NCBI RefSeq assembly: GCF_000759795.1
Contig: NZ_BBMZ01000002.1
Span: 514,207-578,206 of the forward strand
Length of the DNA stretch: 64,000 nucleotides
Direction: 5' to 3'
DNA from: Pseudescherichia vulneris NBRC 102420
GTDB taxonomy: Bacteria > Pseudomonadota > Gammaproteobacteria > Enterobacterales > Enterobacteriaceae
Position 1 is the first letter of the stretch. Every line of letters begins with the position of its first letter. This document shows, in pieces, positions 52,261 through 64,000 of this stretch. A program made the position numbers and the translations under genes. The notes under the pieces are model-generated. The model did not search any database. It worked only from the letters and a program-made list of their open reading frames with translations, and was not told where the DNA came from.

Positions 52261-53265
52261 TTAGCGCGTAACCGTTCCTGGCGTTTTCATATAGCGGAAG
52301 AAGTCGCTATCCGGGCTGAGAACCATCACATCCTGATTGCTCTGGAAGCTGCTCTCATAGGCACGCAGGCTACGGATAAAGGCGTAGAAGTCCGGATCCT
52401 GGCTGAATGCATCGGCAAACAGCTTAGCCGCTTCCGCATCGCCTTCACCGCGCAAGATGCGCCCCTGACGCTCGGCTTCTGCCAGCGTTTTAGTCACTTC
52501 GTAATCAGACGTCGCGCGCAGTTTTTCTGCCGCTTCCTGGCCCTGTGAACGGTGACGACGGGCAACCGCTTCACGCTCGGCACGCATACGGTTGTAGATC
52601 GCCTCAGAGACTTCACTCGGCAGGTTGATCTGCTTGATGCGTACATCCACCACTTCGATACCCAGCGCAGCCATACTGTTCGGGTTCACGACCGGCACCT
52701 TGCCGTTCGTCTCCGCCGTGATGCGCTTAGCCGCTTTGGCAATTTCATCGTCAGCGGCTGGTGTAGCCACTTCATCTTCCGTGCCAGCAGAGCCAGAGTT
52801 CAGCGCGTCACGCACTTCCAGGGTCAGACGACCGCGGGAGTCGGTTACGATGTCCTTCACGTCGAGACGGCCGATTTCAGAACGCAGACGGTCAGAGAAC
52901 TTACGTTTCAGCAGCACTTCGGCTTGGGAGACGTCACCGCCGCCGGTTGCCAGATAGTAGCGGCTGAAGTCGCTGATGCGCCATTTGATATAGGAGTCAA
53001 CGATCAGGTCTTTCTTCTCTTTGGTCACAAAGCGATCGGCCTGGTTGTCCATGGTCTGGATACGCGCGTCCAGCGTTTTAACCGCCTCAATAAACGGCAG
53101 CTTAAAGTGCAGGCCTGGCGTAAAGACCAGGGGTTTGTTCTCATCGTCACGCAGCACTTTACCGAAGCGCAGCGTGATGCCGCGTTCGCCCTCTTTCACA
53201 ACAAAGATTGAGGTGTAGAGCACTACCAGCACGATGATAATTATCGCAATTACAGACTTACGCAT
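52261..53265 (-). CDS. hflC: HflC, FtsH-modulating SPFH membrane protein
   Basis: The 334-residue protein has an N-terminal membrane anchor (VIAIIIIVLVVLYTSIFVV) and an SPFH/prohibitin domain (EGERGITLRFGKVLRDDENKPLVFTPGLHFKLPF), then a coiled-coil with ERQGRILRGEGDAEAAKLFADAFSQDPDFYAFIRSL. With HflK it forms the large periplasmic cage around FtsH and restrains its proteolysis. It follows hflK with a 2-bp gap. Confidence 0.97.
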   Translation of the reverse strand: MRKSVIAIIIIVLVVLYTSIFVVKEGERGITLRFGKVLRDDENKPLVFTPGLHFKLPFIEAVKTLDARIQTMDNQADRFVTKEKKDLIVDSYIKWRISDFSRYYLATGGGDVSQAEVLLKRKFSDRLRSEIGRLDVKDIVTDSRGRLTLEVRDALNSGSAGTEDEVATPAADDEIAKAAKRITAETNGKVPVVNPNSMAALGIEVVDVRIKQINLPSEVSEAIYNRMRAEREAVARRHRSQGQEAAEKLRATSDYEVTKTLAEAERQGRILRGEGDAEAAKLFADAFSQDPDFYAFIRSLRAYESSFQSNQDVMVLSPDSDFFRYMKTPGTVTR

Positions 53266-53267
53266 CG

Positions 53268-54527
53268 TTATTCCCCCTGACGCTGGTAGTCGTTACGCTG
53301 TGCGTTAGCACGGCGTTGGTCCATGATGTCACCCTGGCCAGCAGACGGTGCGTTACTGGTGCTCGCGCTGGTGTTCGACGCAGGCGGCAGGCGCAGCAGG
53401 TTATTCGCCCCGCTGGTATCGCTCTTTGCCGCAGGCGCGCCGCCTTTCAGCATCTGATCCAACGGCAGAACCATCAGGTTACCGCCCTTGTCGTTAACCA
53501 GCACCTTGCGGGTGTGGCTCAGCACTTTTTCCATGGTTTCAATATAGAGACGCTCGCGGGTAATTTCCGGGGCCGCTTTATACTCCGGCAGGAGCTTAGC
53601 AAAGCGCGCCACTTCACCCTGCGCTTCCAGAACGGTCTGGGTACGGTAAGCACGCGCTTCCTCAAGGATACGCTGCGCCTGGCCGTTAGCACGCGGCTGA
53701 ACTTCGTTGGCGTAGGCTTCCGCTTCACGAATAGACTGCTGCTCGTTCTCACGGGCGGCAATGGCATCGTCAAACGCGGCCTGTACGGCTTCCGGCGGAC
53801 GAGCGGCCTGGAAGTTGACGTCCAGCAGGGTAATACCCATGTTGTACGGGCGAATCGTCTCTTCCAGCTCGCGCTGGGTATCGCTACGAATCACGGTACG
53901 GCCTTCGGTCAGGATACGGTCCATGGTGTATTTGCCGATCACGCCACGCAGGGCGCTGTCGGTGGCCTGACGCAGGCTGTCGTCAGCGCTGGTCACGCTA
54001 AACAGGTAGCGCTCAGGATCGGTTACGCGATACTGAACGTTCATCTCAACGCGCACCACGTTCTCGTCAGAGGTCAGCATCACGCCGGAGGCCGCCAGTT
54101 CACGAACCGACTCCACGTTGACCGCCGTCACGCTATCAATAAAGGTCGGCTTCCAGTTCAGGCCTGGCTCCACCAGATGGCTAAATTTGCCGAAACGGGT
54201 CACGACGCCGCGCTCCGCCTCTTTGATGGTGTAGAAGCCGCTGGCCGCCCAGAAGATGACGAGCGCAACCGCAACGATGGTCACAATGCGTCCACCCATA
54301 CGGCTGCGCGGGCCTGGCGCAGCGCCACCACCGCCGGAGCCGGTTCCTTTGCCACCGCCAAAGCCGCCCAGTTTCTTGCTCAGCTTGCGAAAGATATCAT
54401 CTAAATCAGGAGGCCCCTGATCGCGACCGCCTTTATTTCCATTTCCCCCAGAGTTGCCGCCTTGATTATTGCTGCTTCCCCACGGGTCGCGGTCTTGTCC
54501 GTTGTTACCGGGCTGGTTCCACGCCAT
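53268..54527 (-). CDS. hflK: HflK, FtsH-modulating SPFH membrane protein
   Basis: The 419-residue partner of HflC has a Gly/Asn-rich cytoplasmic N-terminus (MAWNQPGNNGQDRDPWGSSNNQGGNSGGNG, ~1-75), a membrane helix (~80-98), the SPFH domain (EAERGVVTRFGKFSHLVEPGLNWKPTFIDSV) and a C-terminal Ala/Ser/Asn-rich tail. Length equals E. coli. It lies 66 bp after hflX in the miaA-hfq-hflX-hflKC cluster. Confidence 0.97.
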   Translation of the reverse strand: MAWNQPGNNGQDRDPWGSSNNQGGNSGGNGNKGGRDQGPPDLDDIFRKLSKKLGGFGGGKGTGSGGGGAAPGPRSRMGGRIVTIVAVALVIFWAASGFYTIKEAERGVVTRFGKFSHLVEPGLNWKPTFIDSVTAVNVESVRELAASGVMLTSDENVVRVEMNVQYRVTDPERYLFSVTSADDSLRQATDSALRGVIGKYTMDRILTEGRTVIRSDTQRELEETIRPYNMGITLLDVNFQAARPPEAVQAAFDDAIAARENEQQSIREAEAYANEVQPRANGQAQRILEEARAYRTQTVLEAQGEVARFAKLLPEYKAAPEITRERLYIETMEKVLSHTRKVLVNDKGGNLMVLPLDQMLKGGAPAAKSDTSGANNLLRLPPASNTSASTSNAPSAGQGDIMDQRRANAQRNDYQRQGE

Positions 54528-54593
54528 GTATGTGCTCCATATTTGTTATTCGTTATCCCCTGGAGGGGAAATGTCTTCAGGCAAGCCGCCAGG

Positions 54594-55874
54594 TCAGACT
54601 ACGTAGTCAACCAATGCAGGTTCTTGTTTACAGAGGCGACGCCAGTCAACGATCGGCATACGTACTTGCAGACCCAGACTGCCGTCCTCCTCCATCCACT
54701 CTTTTTCTATCGCCTGAAGCTGATAAAACCGGCTTCTTAACCGCCCTTCCTGCGGAGGCAGATGCAGCGTGTGCTGGGCAACCTCCCCGGAAAGACGCTC
54801 GGTTAGCGCCTGAAATAACAGTGGTACACCCGCTCCGGTTTGCGCTGACAGCCAAACCCGAATCGGTCTGTTTTCATCGTCCCTGTCGATACGCGGTTCG
54901 AACTCGTCCAGCATATCGATCTTGTTCATGACCAGCAGGGTCGGGATCTCGTGAGCATCAATCTCTTCGAGCACGGTATTCACCGCATCAATATTTTCCT
55001 GTAGACGGAGGTCGGCGGCATCGATCACGTGCAGCAGCAGCGTAGCCTCGCGCGTCTCCTGCAGGGTCGCCTTAAACGCAGCAACCAGATCGTGCGGCAG
55101 GTGGCGAATAAACCCTACCGTATCTGCCAGCACCGTCTCGCCGACGTCAGCGACGTTAATTCGGCGCAGGGTCGGATCCAGGGTGGCAAACAGCTGGTCC
55201 GCAGCGTAGACCTGCGCTTCGGTGATCTGGTTAAACAGCGTCGATTTACCGGCGTTGGTGTAGCCTACCAGCGATACCGTAGGGATATCCGCTTTCGCGC
55301 GCGACCGACGCCCCTGCTCGCGCTGTTTGCTAACGCGCTCAAGGCGCGAGAGGATCAGAGTGATACGGTTACGCAGTAAACGACGGTCGGTTTCGAGCTG
55401 GGTTTCACCCGGACCACGCAAACCGATCCCGCCCTTCTGACGCTCAAGGTGGGTCCAGCCGCGCACGAGGCGCGTTGCCAGATGGCGCAGCTGCGCCAGC
55501 TCAACCTGCAATTTCCCCTCATGGGTACGTGCACGTTGCGCAAAAATGTCTAAAATGAGTCCGGTGCGGTCGATAACGCGACACTCGCACAGCCTCTCCA
55601 GGTTTCGTTCCTGGGCTGGGGTTAGGGCATGATCAAAGAGCACAACCGATGCACCCGATGCTTTAACGGCGTCCGCTATTTCAACTGCCTTACCTTCACC
55701 AACAAAATATTTTGGGTGCGGTGCTTTACGGCTACCGGTAATCACCTGCATTGCGTCGACGCCAGCTGAAGAGACCAGGGATTCAAACTCCTGGAGATCT
55801 TCCATATCTTTGTCTTGCGAAAAATAGATGTGTACCAGCACCGCCTGCTCACCGGCATCATAACGGTCAAACAA
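54594..55874 (-). CDS. hflX: HflX, ribosome-associated GTPase
   Basis: The 426-residue protein has an N-terminal HflX domain ([54 protein letters not shown]) and a G domain with P-loop [12 protein letters not shown] (~residue 205), DTVGFI (G3) and NKID (G4). It splits or rescues stalled 70S ribosomes after heat stress. It lies between hfq and hflK, as in E. coli (426 residues). Confidence 0.97.
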   Translation of the reverse strand: MFDRYDAGEQAVLVHIYFSQDKDMEDLQEFESLVSSAGVDAMQVITGSRKAPHPKYFVGEGKAVEIADAVKASGASVVLFDHALTPAQERNLERLCECRVIDRTGLILDIFAQRARTHEGKLQVELAQLRHLATRLVRGWTHLERQKGGIGLRGPGETQLETDRRLLRNRITLILSRLERVSKQREQGRRSRAKADIPTVSLVGYTNAGKSTLFNQITEAQVYAADQLFATLDPTLRRINVADVGETVLADTVGFIRHLPHDLVAAFKATLQETREATLLLHVIDAADLRLQENIDAVNTVLEEIDAHEIPTLLVMNKIDMLDEFEPRIDRDDENRPIRVWLSAQTGAGVPLLFQALTERLSGEVAQHTLHLPPQEGRLRSRFYQLQAIEKEWMEEDGSLGLQVRMPIVDWRRLCKQEPALVDYVV

Positions 55875-55941
55875 GCGTAAACCCTCTTAGAATACCAGCG
55901 GGGAACACCTGGCTCCCCGACATGGAAAACAGCAAAAAACC

Positions 55942-56262
<321 letters not shown>

Positions 56263-56346
56263 TTATATGCTTGTTTTGTACTTTGAACCCGAAGGCCCTG
56301 AAAACTGCGTAAAATTTTGCGCACGATCCGATGTAATTGTACACAT

Positions 56347-57309
56347 TCAGTCTGCGTTAGCACCAATAACCTGTAATACTTCATTTCGCGCCTGTTCTGG
56401 CTTTTCACTGTCGAGCCAGTGAACGCCCTCCCAACCGCGAAGCCAGGTTATCTGGCGTTTCGCTAACTGTCTCGTCGCGCAAACACCTCGATAAACCATT
56501 TCATCATATGAGATCTCGCCTTCAAGATAGGACCACATCTGGCGATATCCCACACAACGAACGGAAGGCATGTCCGTATGCAAATCTCCACGAGCAAAAA
56601 GCGCCCGCACTTCTGCTTCAAAACCTGAAGCCAACATCTGATGAAAACGCTGCTCAATTCGTTGATGGAGCAGTTCACGGCTCGCCGGGGCGATGGCGAA
56701 CTGATGCACCTGATACGGCAGAGCTTCTCCTGACGTTTGCGTCAGTTCCGTTAAAGTTTTACCCGAAATGAAAAAAACTTCCAGTGCCCGGGAAAGCCTT
56801 TGCGGGTCGTTGGGATGAATTCGTGCACTCGCTAGCGGATCTACCTCTGCCAGCTGCTTGTGCAGCGCTTCCCACCCCTGCTCTGCCGCCATCTGTTCAA
56901 TTTTAGCTCTTACTGCGGGATCCGCCGAGGGCAATGGCGATAAGCCCTCCAGCAGCGCCTTAAAGTAGAGCATGGTTCCCCCCACTAACAGGGGGATCCG
57001 ACCTGCGGCGGTAATCTCCGCCATCTCGGCCAGCGCGTCGCGGCGAAAATCAGCCGCGGAGTAAGCCTGCGCCGGATCGAGAATATCCAGTAACCGATGG
57101 GGCGCTGCCGCCTGCTCCTGGGCGTCTGGCTTCGCCGTGCCAATGTCCATCCCCTGATAAATAAGGGCAGAATCGACGCTAATCAACTCTACTGGCAAAA
57201 CTTTACGCAGCGCGATGGCCAGCGCCGTTTTCCCGGAGGCGGTTGGCCCCATTAAAAAAATTGCCTTAGGCAGGCTCGCCTTAGCTATATCAGTACTTAC
57301 GTCAGTCAT
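56347..57309 (-). CDS. miaA: MiaA, tRNA dimethylallyltransferase
   Basis: MiaA adds the dimethylallyl group to A37 of tRNAs reading UNN codons. The 320-residue enzyme has the P-loop [14 protein letters not shown] (~residue 21), [28 protein letters not shown] and [15 protein letters not shown]. It overlaps the mutL stop by 8 bp, suggesting translational coupling. It is a few residues longer at the N-terminus than E. coli (316). Confidence 0.97.
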   Translation of the reverse strand: MTDVSTDIAKASLPKAIFLMGPTASGKTALAIALRKVLPVELISVDSALIYQGMDIGTAKPDAQEQAAAPHRLLDILDPAQAYSAADFRRDALAEMAEITAAGRIPLLVGGTMLYFKALLEGLSPLPSADPAVRAKIEQMAAEQGWEALHKQLAEVDPLASARIHPNDPQRLSRALEVFFISGKTLTELTQTSGEALPYQVHQFAIAPASRELLHQRIEQRFHQMLASGFEAEVRALFARGDLHTDMPSVRCVGYRQMWSYLEGEISYDEMVYRGVCATRQLAKRQITWLRGWEGVHWLDSEKPEQARNEVLQVIGANAD

Positions 57310-59191
57310 CTTTCAGGGCTTTCATCGCCGGGGTGATATCAACACATTGTAACAAACCGCCCGGCGGCGCGTTTACCAGATGCGGGCAAAGCCGCTCAAC
57401 GTCAGCTAACAGCGCCACGGCCTGCGCGATATTCCACTGGGGACGTTCGCTGGCCAGCCGGCGGGCAATCCACTGGGCGCTCTCTGCTACGCTGAAGGTC
57501 GTCTGCTGCGCCAGGTAGCCTATCAGTTCAGGAATCAAGATTTGTAAATTTTGTTGCCGTAAGGGTAAAGGCACTGCGCGAATGGTCACATGATGCGCAT
57601 CTGACTGAAACTCAATGCCCATTTCACTCAGCATGGTGGCCGCCCGCGTTAACACGGCCCGCTCTTCAGCCGAAACCTTGAGCCGCACCGGGATCAGCAG
57701 CGGCTGGCTGCACGGCGTGCCCTCCACCGGTAACAGCTGCGCCTGCTTGAGCCAGCGTTCGGCCACCATCAGCGACAGCACACAGAGCTGGCCTTCACGA
57801 TCCAGCAGCGCACAGTTGTCATTAACGATGGTCAGTACGCGACCAAAGCTCTGGCTACGTGAGGCAGGCAGCGGTGCGGCGGTTTTCGGCGCGGCGGGTG
57901 CGGATGCAGCGTCCGGCGTCTCCAGCAGCTTGCGGTAGAGTGCCCCCTGCTGCTTTTGATACCCCGGCTGGGCGTTGGGCCAGCCTGCGCCACCTGCGCT
58001 GCTCGATCCACCGCCCTGACTTCCCGACCCGCCGCCCTGGCTGCGCGGCTGCGCGGCTGGTTCAGCGTAGCGCGGGGCAGCCGGTTCACGCGCGGTGGGC
58101 GGCTGGGCAAACTGGTTTTTCCCGGCGGCGATGCGGTTTTCCGGCACCTGACGCGGCGCGGGTTCGTCCGCCAGCGCCAGCGGCGCAGCGAGCTGCTGCT
58201 GCAATACGCTGGCTACGCCCTGGTAGATAAAGTCATGCACCAGCCGTGACTGGTGGAAGCGCACCTCGTGCTTGGCGGGATGAACGTTAACGTCCACCTG
58301 ATGCGGATCGATCTCCAGATAGAGCACAAACGCAGGCTGCTGATCCGCGCCCAGCTTGTCTTCACAAGCCTGGCGAATAGCATGGTTGATCAGCCGGTCA
58401 CGCATCATACGGCCGTTGACGTAGCTGTACTGGATCTCAGCCAGCGCCGCCGTGGTGGCTTTCGGATCGGCAACCCAGCCGCGCATGGCTAAATCGCCGT
58501 GCTGCCACTCAATCGCCAGCGCCTGCTCCATAAACGGCAGACCGCAGATGGCCCCCAGGCGGCGTTCCTGCTGCCCACCCGGCGGCACGGCGCGGTACTG
58601 GCGCACCATCTTACCGTTGTGGTTCAGGGTGATCGTGACGTCGAAGCGCGCCAGCGCGATGCGGCGGATCACCTCATCAATATGGCCGAATTCCGTCTTT
58701 TCCGTGCGCATAAACTTGCGGCGCGCAGGGGTGTTATAGAAGAGATCGAGTACTTCAAGCGTCGTGCCGGGGGGATGGGCGGCGGGCTTCACCGTTACCG
58801 CCATCTCCCGCCCTTCGGCATAGGCCTGCCACGCCTCCGGCTGATCGGCGGTGCGGGAGGTCAGCGTCAGTCGCGAGACCGAGCTGATACTGGCCAGCGC
58901 CTCGCCGCGAAAGCCCAGGCTGACAATGGCCTCCAGATCGTCCAGCGAGGCAATCTTGCTGGTGGCATGACGCGCGAGGGCCAACGCCAGCTCATCTTTA
59001 CCGATGCCGCTGCCGTTATCCCGAATGCGGATCAGCTTCGCTCCGCCGCGCTCAATGTCGATATCGATGCGGGTCGCGCCCGCATCAAGGCTGTTCTCAA
59101 CCAGCTCTTTCACCACCGACGCAGGGCGCTCTACCACTTCGCCAGCGGCGATCTGGTTCGCTAGCTGCGGCGGCAAGACCTGAATCGGCAT
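57302..59191 (-). CDS. mutL: MutL, DNA mismatch repair protein
   Basis: The 629-residue GHKL ATPase links MutS to MutH and UvrD. N-terminal motifs are [33 protein letters not shown] and [10 protein letters not shown] (residues ~28-100). The C-terminal dimerisation domain begins near residue 440. The linker contains a low-complexity [18 protein letters not shown] stretch and is the reason it is longer than E. coli MutL (615). The endonuclease motif of non-enteric MutL is not seen, as expected for an organism with MutH. Confidence 0.97.
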   Translation of the reverse strand: MPIQVLPPQLANQIAAGEVVERPASVVKELVENSLDAGATRIDIDIERGGAKLIRIRDNGSGIGKDELALALARHATSKIASLDDLEAIVSLGFRGEALASISSVSRLTLTSRTADQPEAWQAYAEGREMAVTVKPAAHPPGTTLEVLDLFYNTPARRKFMRTEKTEFGHIDEVIRRIALARFDVTITLNHNGKMVRQYRAVPPGGQQERRLGAICGLPFMEQALAIEWQHGDLAMRGWVADPKATTAALAEIQYSYVNGRMMRDRLINHAIRQACEDKLGADQQPAFVLYLEIDPHQVDVNVHPAKHEVRFHQSRLVHDFIYQGVASVLQQQLAAPLALADEPAPRQVPENRIAAGKNQFAQPPTAREPAAPRYAEPAAQPRSQGGGSGSQGGGSSSAGGAGWPNAQPGYQKQQGALYRKLLETPDAASAPAAPKTAAPLPASRSQSFGRVLTIVNDNCALLDREGQLCVLSLMVAERWLKQAQLLPVEGTPCSQPLLIPVRLKVSAEERAVLTRAATMLSEMGIEFQSDAHHVTIRAVPLPLRQQNLQILIPELIGYLAQQTTFSVAESAQWIARRLASERPQWNIAQAVALLADVERLCPHLVNAPPGGLLQCVDITPAMKALKDD

Positions 59192-59200
59192 GAAATCTCC

Positions 59201-60535
59201 TTAGTTAAAAAGGCCGCTCCCCGGCGATCCGGCGCTGGCGGTCTGTGCTGCACCACCCTGCGGCGCGGACTGCATCGGATGCGCCTGGAAGTAGCTTTGC
59301 AGACCAGCGTAGATGGCTTCCGCCAGCTGCTGCTGATAGTCATCGCTGTCCAGCAGGCGCTCTTCGCTGCGGTTGCTGATAAAGCCGGTCTCCACCAGCA
59401 CCGACGGAATATCCGGCGAGCGCAGCACGCCAAGGCTGGCATGTTCTGGGCGGCGCTTGTGCAGCGAGCCGATACGCGACAGTTGGGTGAGCATATTGGT
59501 CGCCACATCATACCCGACGCGCTGGGAATGACCGAACTGCAAATCGAGAACCGCCTGGCTTAGGTAGGGATCGGACTGGCTGTTTGCCAGCACGTCACCC
59601 GCCCCGCCCAGCAGCTCAGACTGCTTCTCGTGCTGCTCCAGCCAGCTCGCCATTTCGCTGTTGGCGCGGCGGTTAGAGAGTACCCACACCGAGGCACCGG
59701 TGGCGTCACGGTTTGGCGCGGCATCAGCGTGAATAGAGACGAGGAAATTGGCGTTTTGTTTCCGTGCCACGTCCGAGCGTCCCATTACCGAGATAAAGTA
59801 GTCCCCGTCGCGGGTCAGCACGCCCTTAAACATCGGATCGCTGTTCAACAGGGCACGCAGCTTACGCGCCACGGAGAGCGTGATGTTTTTCTCACGCGTG
59901 CCGCCGGGGCCGATAGCGCCAGGATCCTGGCCGCCGTGTCCGGCATCAATGGCGATGATCACCTTGTCACCCGAGGCAGAGCTGGCGCGCATGGCCGGAC
60001 GCGTCACGGTGTTGCTGTTAGTGACGCTGGTCACCCGATCATTTTCATTTTTAAACGGGTTACGGGCAGGCTCTGCTGGCCGTGGCGCAACTGCAACTGC
60101 TGGCGTCTCAACGCGTTTCGCGACAACCGGCGGCGGAGGCGGAGGCGGCGCGTCGGCATCAATGGTAAACACCACCTTGTAGTTCGCGCCGTTCTGCTGT
60201 TTTACCGCCCGGGCTTTGCCGTTTTCAGTGAGATCGACCACCAGCCGCAGCGACTGGTTATCTTTCGGCGTCCCGGAACGAATGCTCTTTACCAGATTAT
60301 TGCCGCTGAACTGCAGCGGCAGGCCCTGAATCACACCGGTCTGTTTGATATCCAGCGCTACGCTGCGTTTGCCCTCCTGGGAAAACGCGTACTCCGGATC
60401 GCCCATAAAACTCAGCGTGATACGGGCCTGGTCATCGCCATTGGAGACCTGAATATCCGACAGACTTGCGGCGGTAGCCTGCGCGCTTAGCGCGACAAGC
60501 GCGGCCAGGGCCCAGCATTTTACGCGACTGATCAT
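59201..60535 (-). CDS. amiB: AmiB, N-acetylmuramoyl-L-alanine amidase
   Basis: AmiB cleaves septal peptidoglycan during daughter-cell separation and is activated by EnvC. The 444-residue protein has a signal peptide ([22 protein letters not shown]), an AMIN domain (~25-130), a Pro-rich linker (seven prolines near 133-139) and an amidase_3 domain with the zinc motifs [21 protein letters not shown] and [10 protein letters not shown]. It follows tsaE after a 14-bp tandem repeat. Confidence 0.96.
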   Translation of the reverse strand: MISRVKCWALAALVALSAQATAASLSDIQVSNGDDQARITLSFMGDPEYAFSQEGKRSVALDIKQTGVIQGLPLQFSGNNLVKSIRSGTPKDNQSLRLVVDLTENGKARAVKQQNGANYKVVFTIDADAPPPPPPPVVAKRVETPAVAVAPRPAEPARNPFKNENDRVTSVTNSNTVTRPAMRASSASGDKVIIAIDAGHGGQDPGAIGPGGTREKNITLSVARKLRALLNSDPMFKGVLTRDGDYFISVMGRSDVARKQNANFLVSIHADAAPNRDATGASVWVLSNRRANSEMASWLEQHEKQSELLGGAGDVLANSQSDPYLSQAVLDLQFGHSQRVGYDVATNMLTQLSRIGSLHKRRPEHASLGVLRSPDIPSVLVETGFISNRSEERLLDSDDYQQQLAEAIYAGLQSYFQAHPMQSAPQGGAAQTASAGSPGSGLFN

Positions 60536-60547
60536 CCCGTCATCCTG

Positions 60548-62577
<2,030 letters not shown>

Positions 62578-62579
<2 letters not shown>

Positions 62580-63717
62580 GTCACAGCCCCTCGATCTCAA
62601 TCAGCTAGCGCAAAACATTAAGCAGTGGGGCACCGAACTGGGGTTTCAACAGGTCGGCATTACCGATACCGATCTCAGCGCCAGCGAACCCAAACTCCAG
62701 GCATGGCTCGATAAGCAGTACCATGGCGAAATGGCATGGATGGCACGCCATGGCATGATGCGCGCCCGGCCGCATGAGCTGTTACCCGGCACATTGCGGG
62801 TGATCAGCGTGCGCATGAACTATCTGCCGGCCAATGCCGCCTTTGCCAGCACGCTAAAAAATCCTGCGCTCGGTTACGTTAGCCGTTACGCGCTGGGTCG
62901 TGATTACCACAAGCTCCTGCGCAACCGCCTCAAAAAACTGGGTGAAACTATCCAGCAGCACTGCGTTTCGCTGAATTTTAGACCCTTTGTCGACTCCGCG
63001 CCGCTGCTTGAGCGTCCGCTGGCGGAAAAAGCCGGACTGGGATGGACAGGTAAGCACTCACTTATCCTCAATCAAGAGGCTGGCTCGTTCTTTTTCCTCG
63101 GCGAGCTGCTTATCGACCTGCCGTTGCCCATCGACCAGCCGGTTGAAGAGAAGTGTGGTAAATGCGTGGCCTGCATGACCATCTGCCCGACCGGGGCCAT
63201 CGTTGAGCCCTACACCGTTGACGCCCGCCGCTGCATCTCCTACCTGACGATTGAACTGGAGGGATCGATTCCTCCCGAGTTCCGGCCGCTGATTGGCAAC
63301 CGTATCTACGGCTGCGATGACTGCCAGCTTATCTGCCCGTGGAACCGTTTTTCCCAGCTCACTGACGAAGAGGATTTTAGCCCGCGTAAGGCGCTGCACG
63401 CCCCAGAGTTAATCGCGCTGTTTGGCTGGAGCGAAGCGCATTTTCTCAAGGTCACAGAGGGATCGGCTATTCGCCGTATCGGTCATCTACGCTGGCTGCG
63501 TAATGTTGCAGTGGCGCTGGGTAACGCGCCCTGGGACGAGGCAAATATTCAGGCGCTGGAGCAACGCCGAGGTGAGCACCCACTTCTTGAGGAGCACATA
63601 GAATGGGCGATTGCGCAGCAGATAGAGAAGCGAAACGCCTGTGTGGTAGAGGTACAGCTTCCGCAGAAGTTGAGGCTAGTCAGGGTGGTTGAAAAAGGGC
63701 TGCCGCGCGACGCCTGA
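62578..63717 (+). CDS. queG: QueG, epoxyqueuosine reductase
   Basis: QueG performs the last step of queuosine synthesis, reducing epoxyqueuosine in tRNA with cobalamin and two [4Fe-4S] clusters. The 379 residues equal E. coli. Cluster ligands are in CGKCVACMTICPTGAIV and CDDCQLICPWN (residues ~195-262), with YVDSAPLLERPLAEKAGLGWTGKHS-type cobalamin-domain sequence before them. The start at 62578 shares its ATG with nnr on the opposite strand (CATG), so each promoter must lie in the other gene's coding sequence. Confidence 0.96.
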
Positions 63718-63987
63718 GCTTTCCACAGGGTGTGCATAAAAATAAAAAAGTATTGCGATTCAATACGGAGAAATTCGTCAAGCGATCGCATTAACATTTT
63801 GAAATAATATTTTATCCATATAATTCAGATAGTTATAAAAATATTATTTACATTGTTAACATTTATGCGCAAGAAGGGATGGTGGTATCCTTGTGGATAA
63901 CTCTGTTTACAAGAATATGTCAAAACCGAAATAAAACGATGCCAGCAGGCGTTTGCGCTGTGGATAATTTATTCAGAAGAGAAAATT
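63718..63987. other. datA-like DnaA-binding region
   Basis: This AT-rich gap between queG and the tRNA-Gly holds DnaA boxes on the minus strand at 63731-63739 (TTATGCACA), 63892-63900 (TTATCCACA) and 63959-63967 (TTATCCACA), plus a near match on the plus strand at 63812-63820 (TTATCCATA). An IHF-like sequence, TAACATTTTGAAA, lies at 63792-63804. In E. coli the datA locus, which titrates DnaA and promotes DnaA-ATP hydrolysis with IHF, lies next to queG and the glyVXY tRNA genes. The same neighbours support a datA equivalent. More boxes may lie among the tRNAs outside the window. Confidence 0.65.
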
Positions 63988-64000
63988 TGGAGCGGGAAAC
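63988..64000 (-). tRNA. tRNA-Gly (3' end only, cut by window edge)
   Basis: The last 13 bases read GTTTCCCGCTCCA on the minus strand, exactly the 3' end (acceptor strand plus CCA) of enterobacterial tRNA-Gly(GCC). In E. coli the glyV-glyX-glyY cluster lies here, convergent with queG. Only the end is visible, so the identity rests on this match and on synteny. Confidence 0.65.

Overview
This window is chromosome of an enterobacterium (Enterobacteriaceae, close to the Enterobacter/Leclercia/Citrobacter group). Most proteins read as close versions of Escherichia coli proteins in the same order as the E. coli 94-95 min region (queG-nnr-tsaE-amiB-mutL-miaA-hfq-hflX-hflK-hflC-yjeT-purA-nsrR-rnr ... 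rlmB ... aidB ... ula ... rpsF-priB-rpsR-rplI ... fklB-cycA ... ytfE ... cpdB-cysQ-ytfJ-ytfK-ytfL), presented here in inverted orientation. Family names rest on recognised motifs and remembered sequences. No database search was possible.

Layout. 1-4388: an AT-rich RHS/YD-repeat toxin locus on the minus strand, split into a 1314-residue shell protein and a separate small ORF that carries the RHS core and a polymorphic C-terminus; the window cuts this ORF. 4705-13457: conserved ytf genes (paeA/ytfL, ytfK, ytfJ, cysQ, cpdB, ytfH, qorB) and an AraC regulator next to ytfF. 13498-20194: a chemoreceptor with a sigma-28 promoter, ytfE under a perfect NsrR operator, cycA, fklB, ytfB and an EamA transporter. 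20350-21918: the rpsF-priB-rpsR-rplI operon with promoter, probable S6:S18 leader and terminator. 22144-23548: a yjfY-like remnant running into an MFS transporter gene. 23568-30258: the complete L-ascorbate (ula) regulon. 30255-35648: yjfP, bsmA, yjfN, a second chemoreceptor with a sigma-28-like promoter, and aidB. 35762-36493: rlmB.

36570-47327 is the main accessory feature: an 11-gene operon inserted between rnr and rlmB, which are close neighbours in E. coli. It encodes a PLP lyase resembling L-cysteate sulfo-lyase CuyA, an aspartate/glutamate-racemase-family protein, a sulfonate/taurine-type ABC importer, an M20 amidohydrolase and a complete Dpp/Opp-type peptide importer. I read it as a scavenging pathway for an organosulfur amino acid and its N-acyl or peptide forms. 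Cysteate, the sulfonate analogue of aspartate, is the most coherent candidate substrate, with cysteine conjugates as the alternative.

47490-64000 is conserved core: rnr, nsrR (the repressor whose operator lies before ytfE in this window), purA, yjeT, hflC/hflK, hflX, hfq, miaA, mutL, amiB, tsaE, nnr and queG. After queG comes an AT-rich stretch with several DnaA boxes that I interpret as a datA-like locus, and the last 13 bases match the 3' end of a tRNA-Gly. REP/BIME palindromes punctuate several gene ends. I saw no insertion sequence, prophage or CRISPR array.
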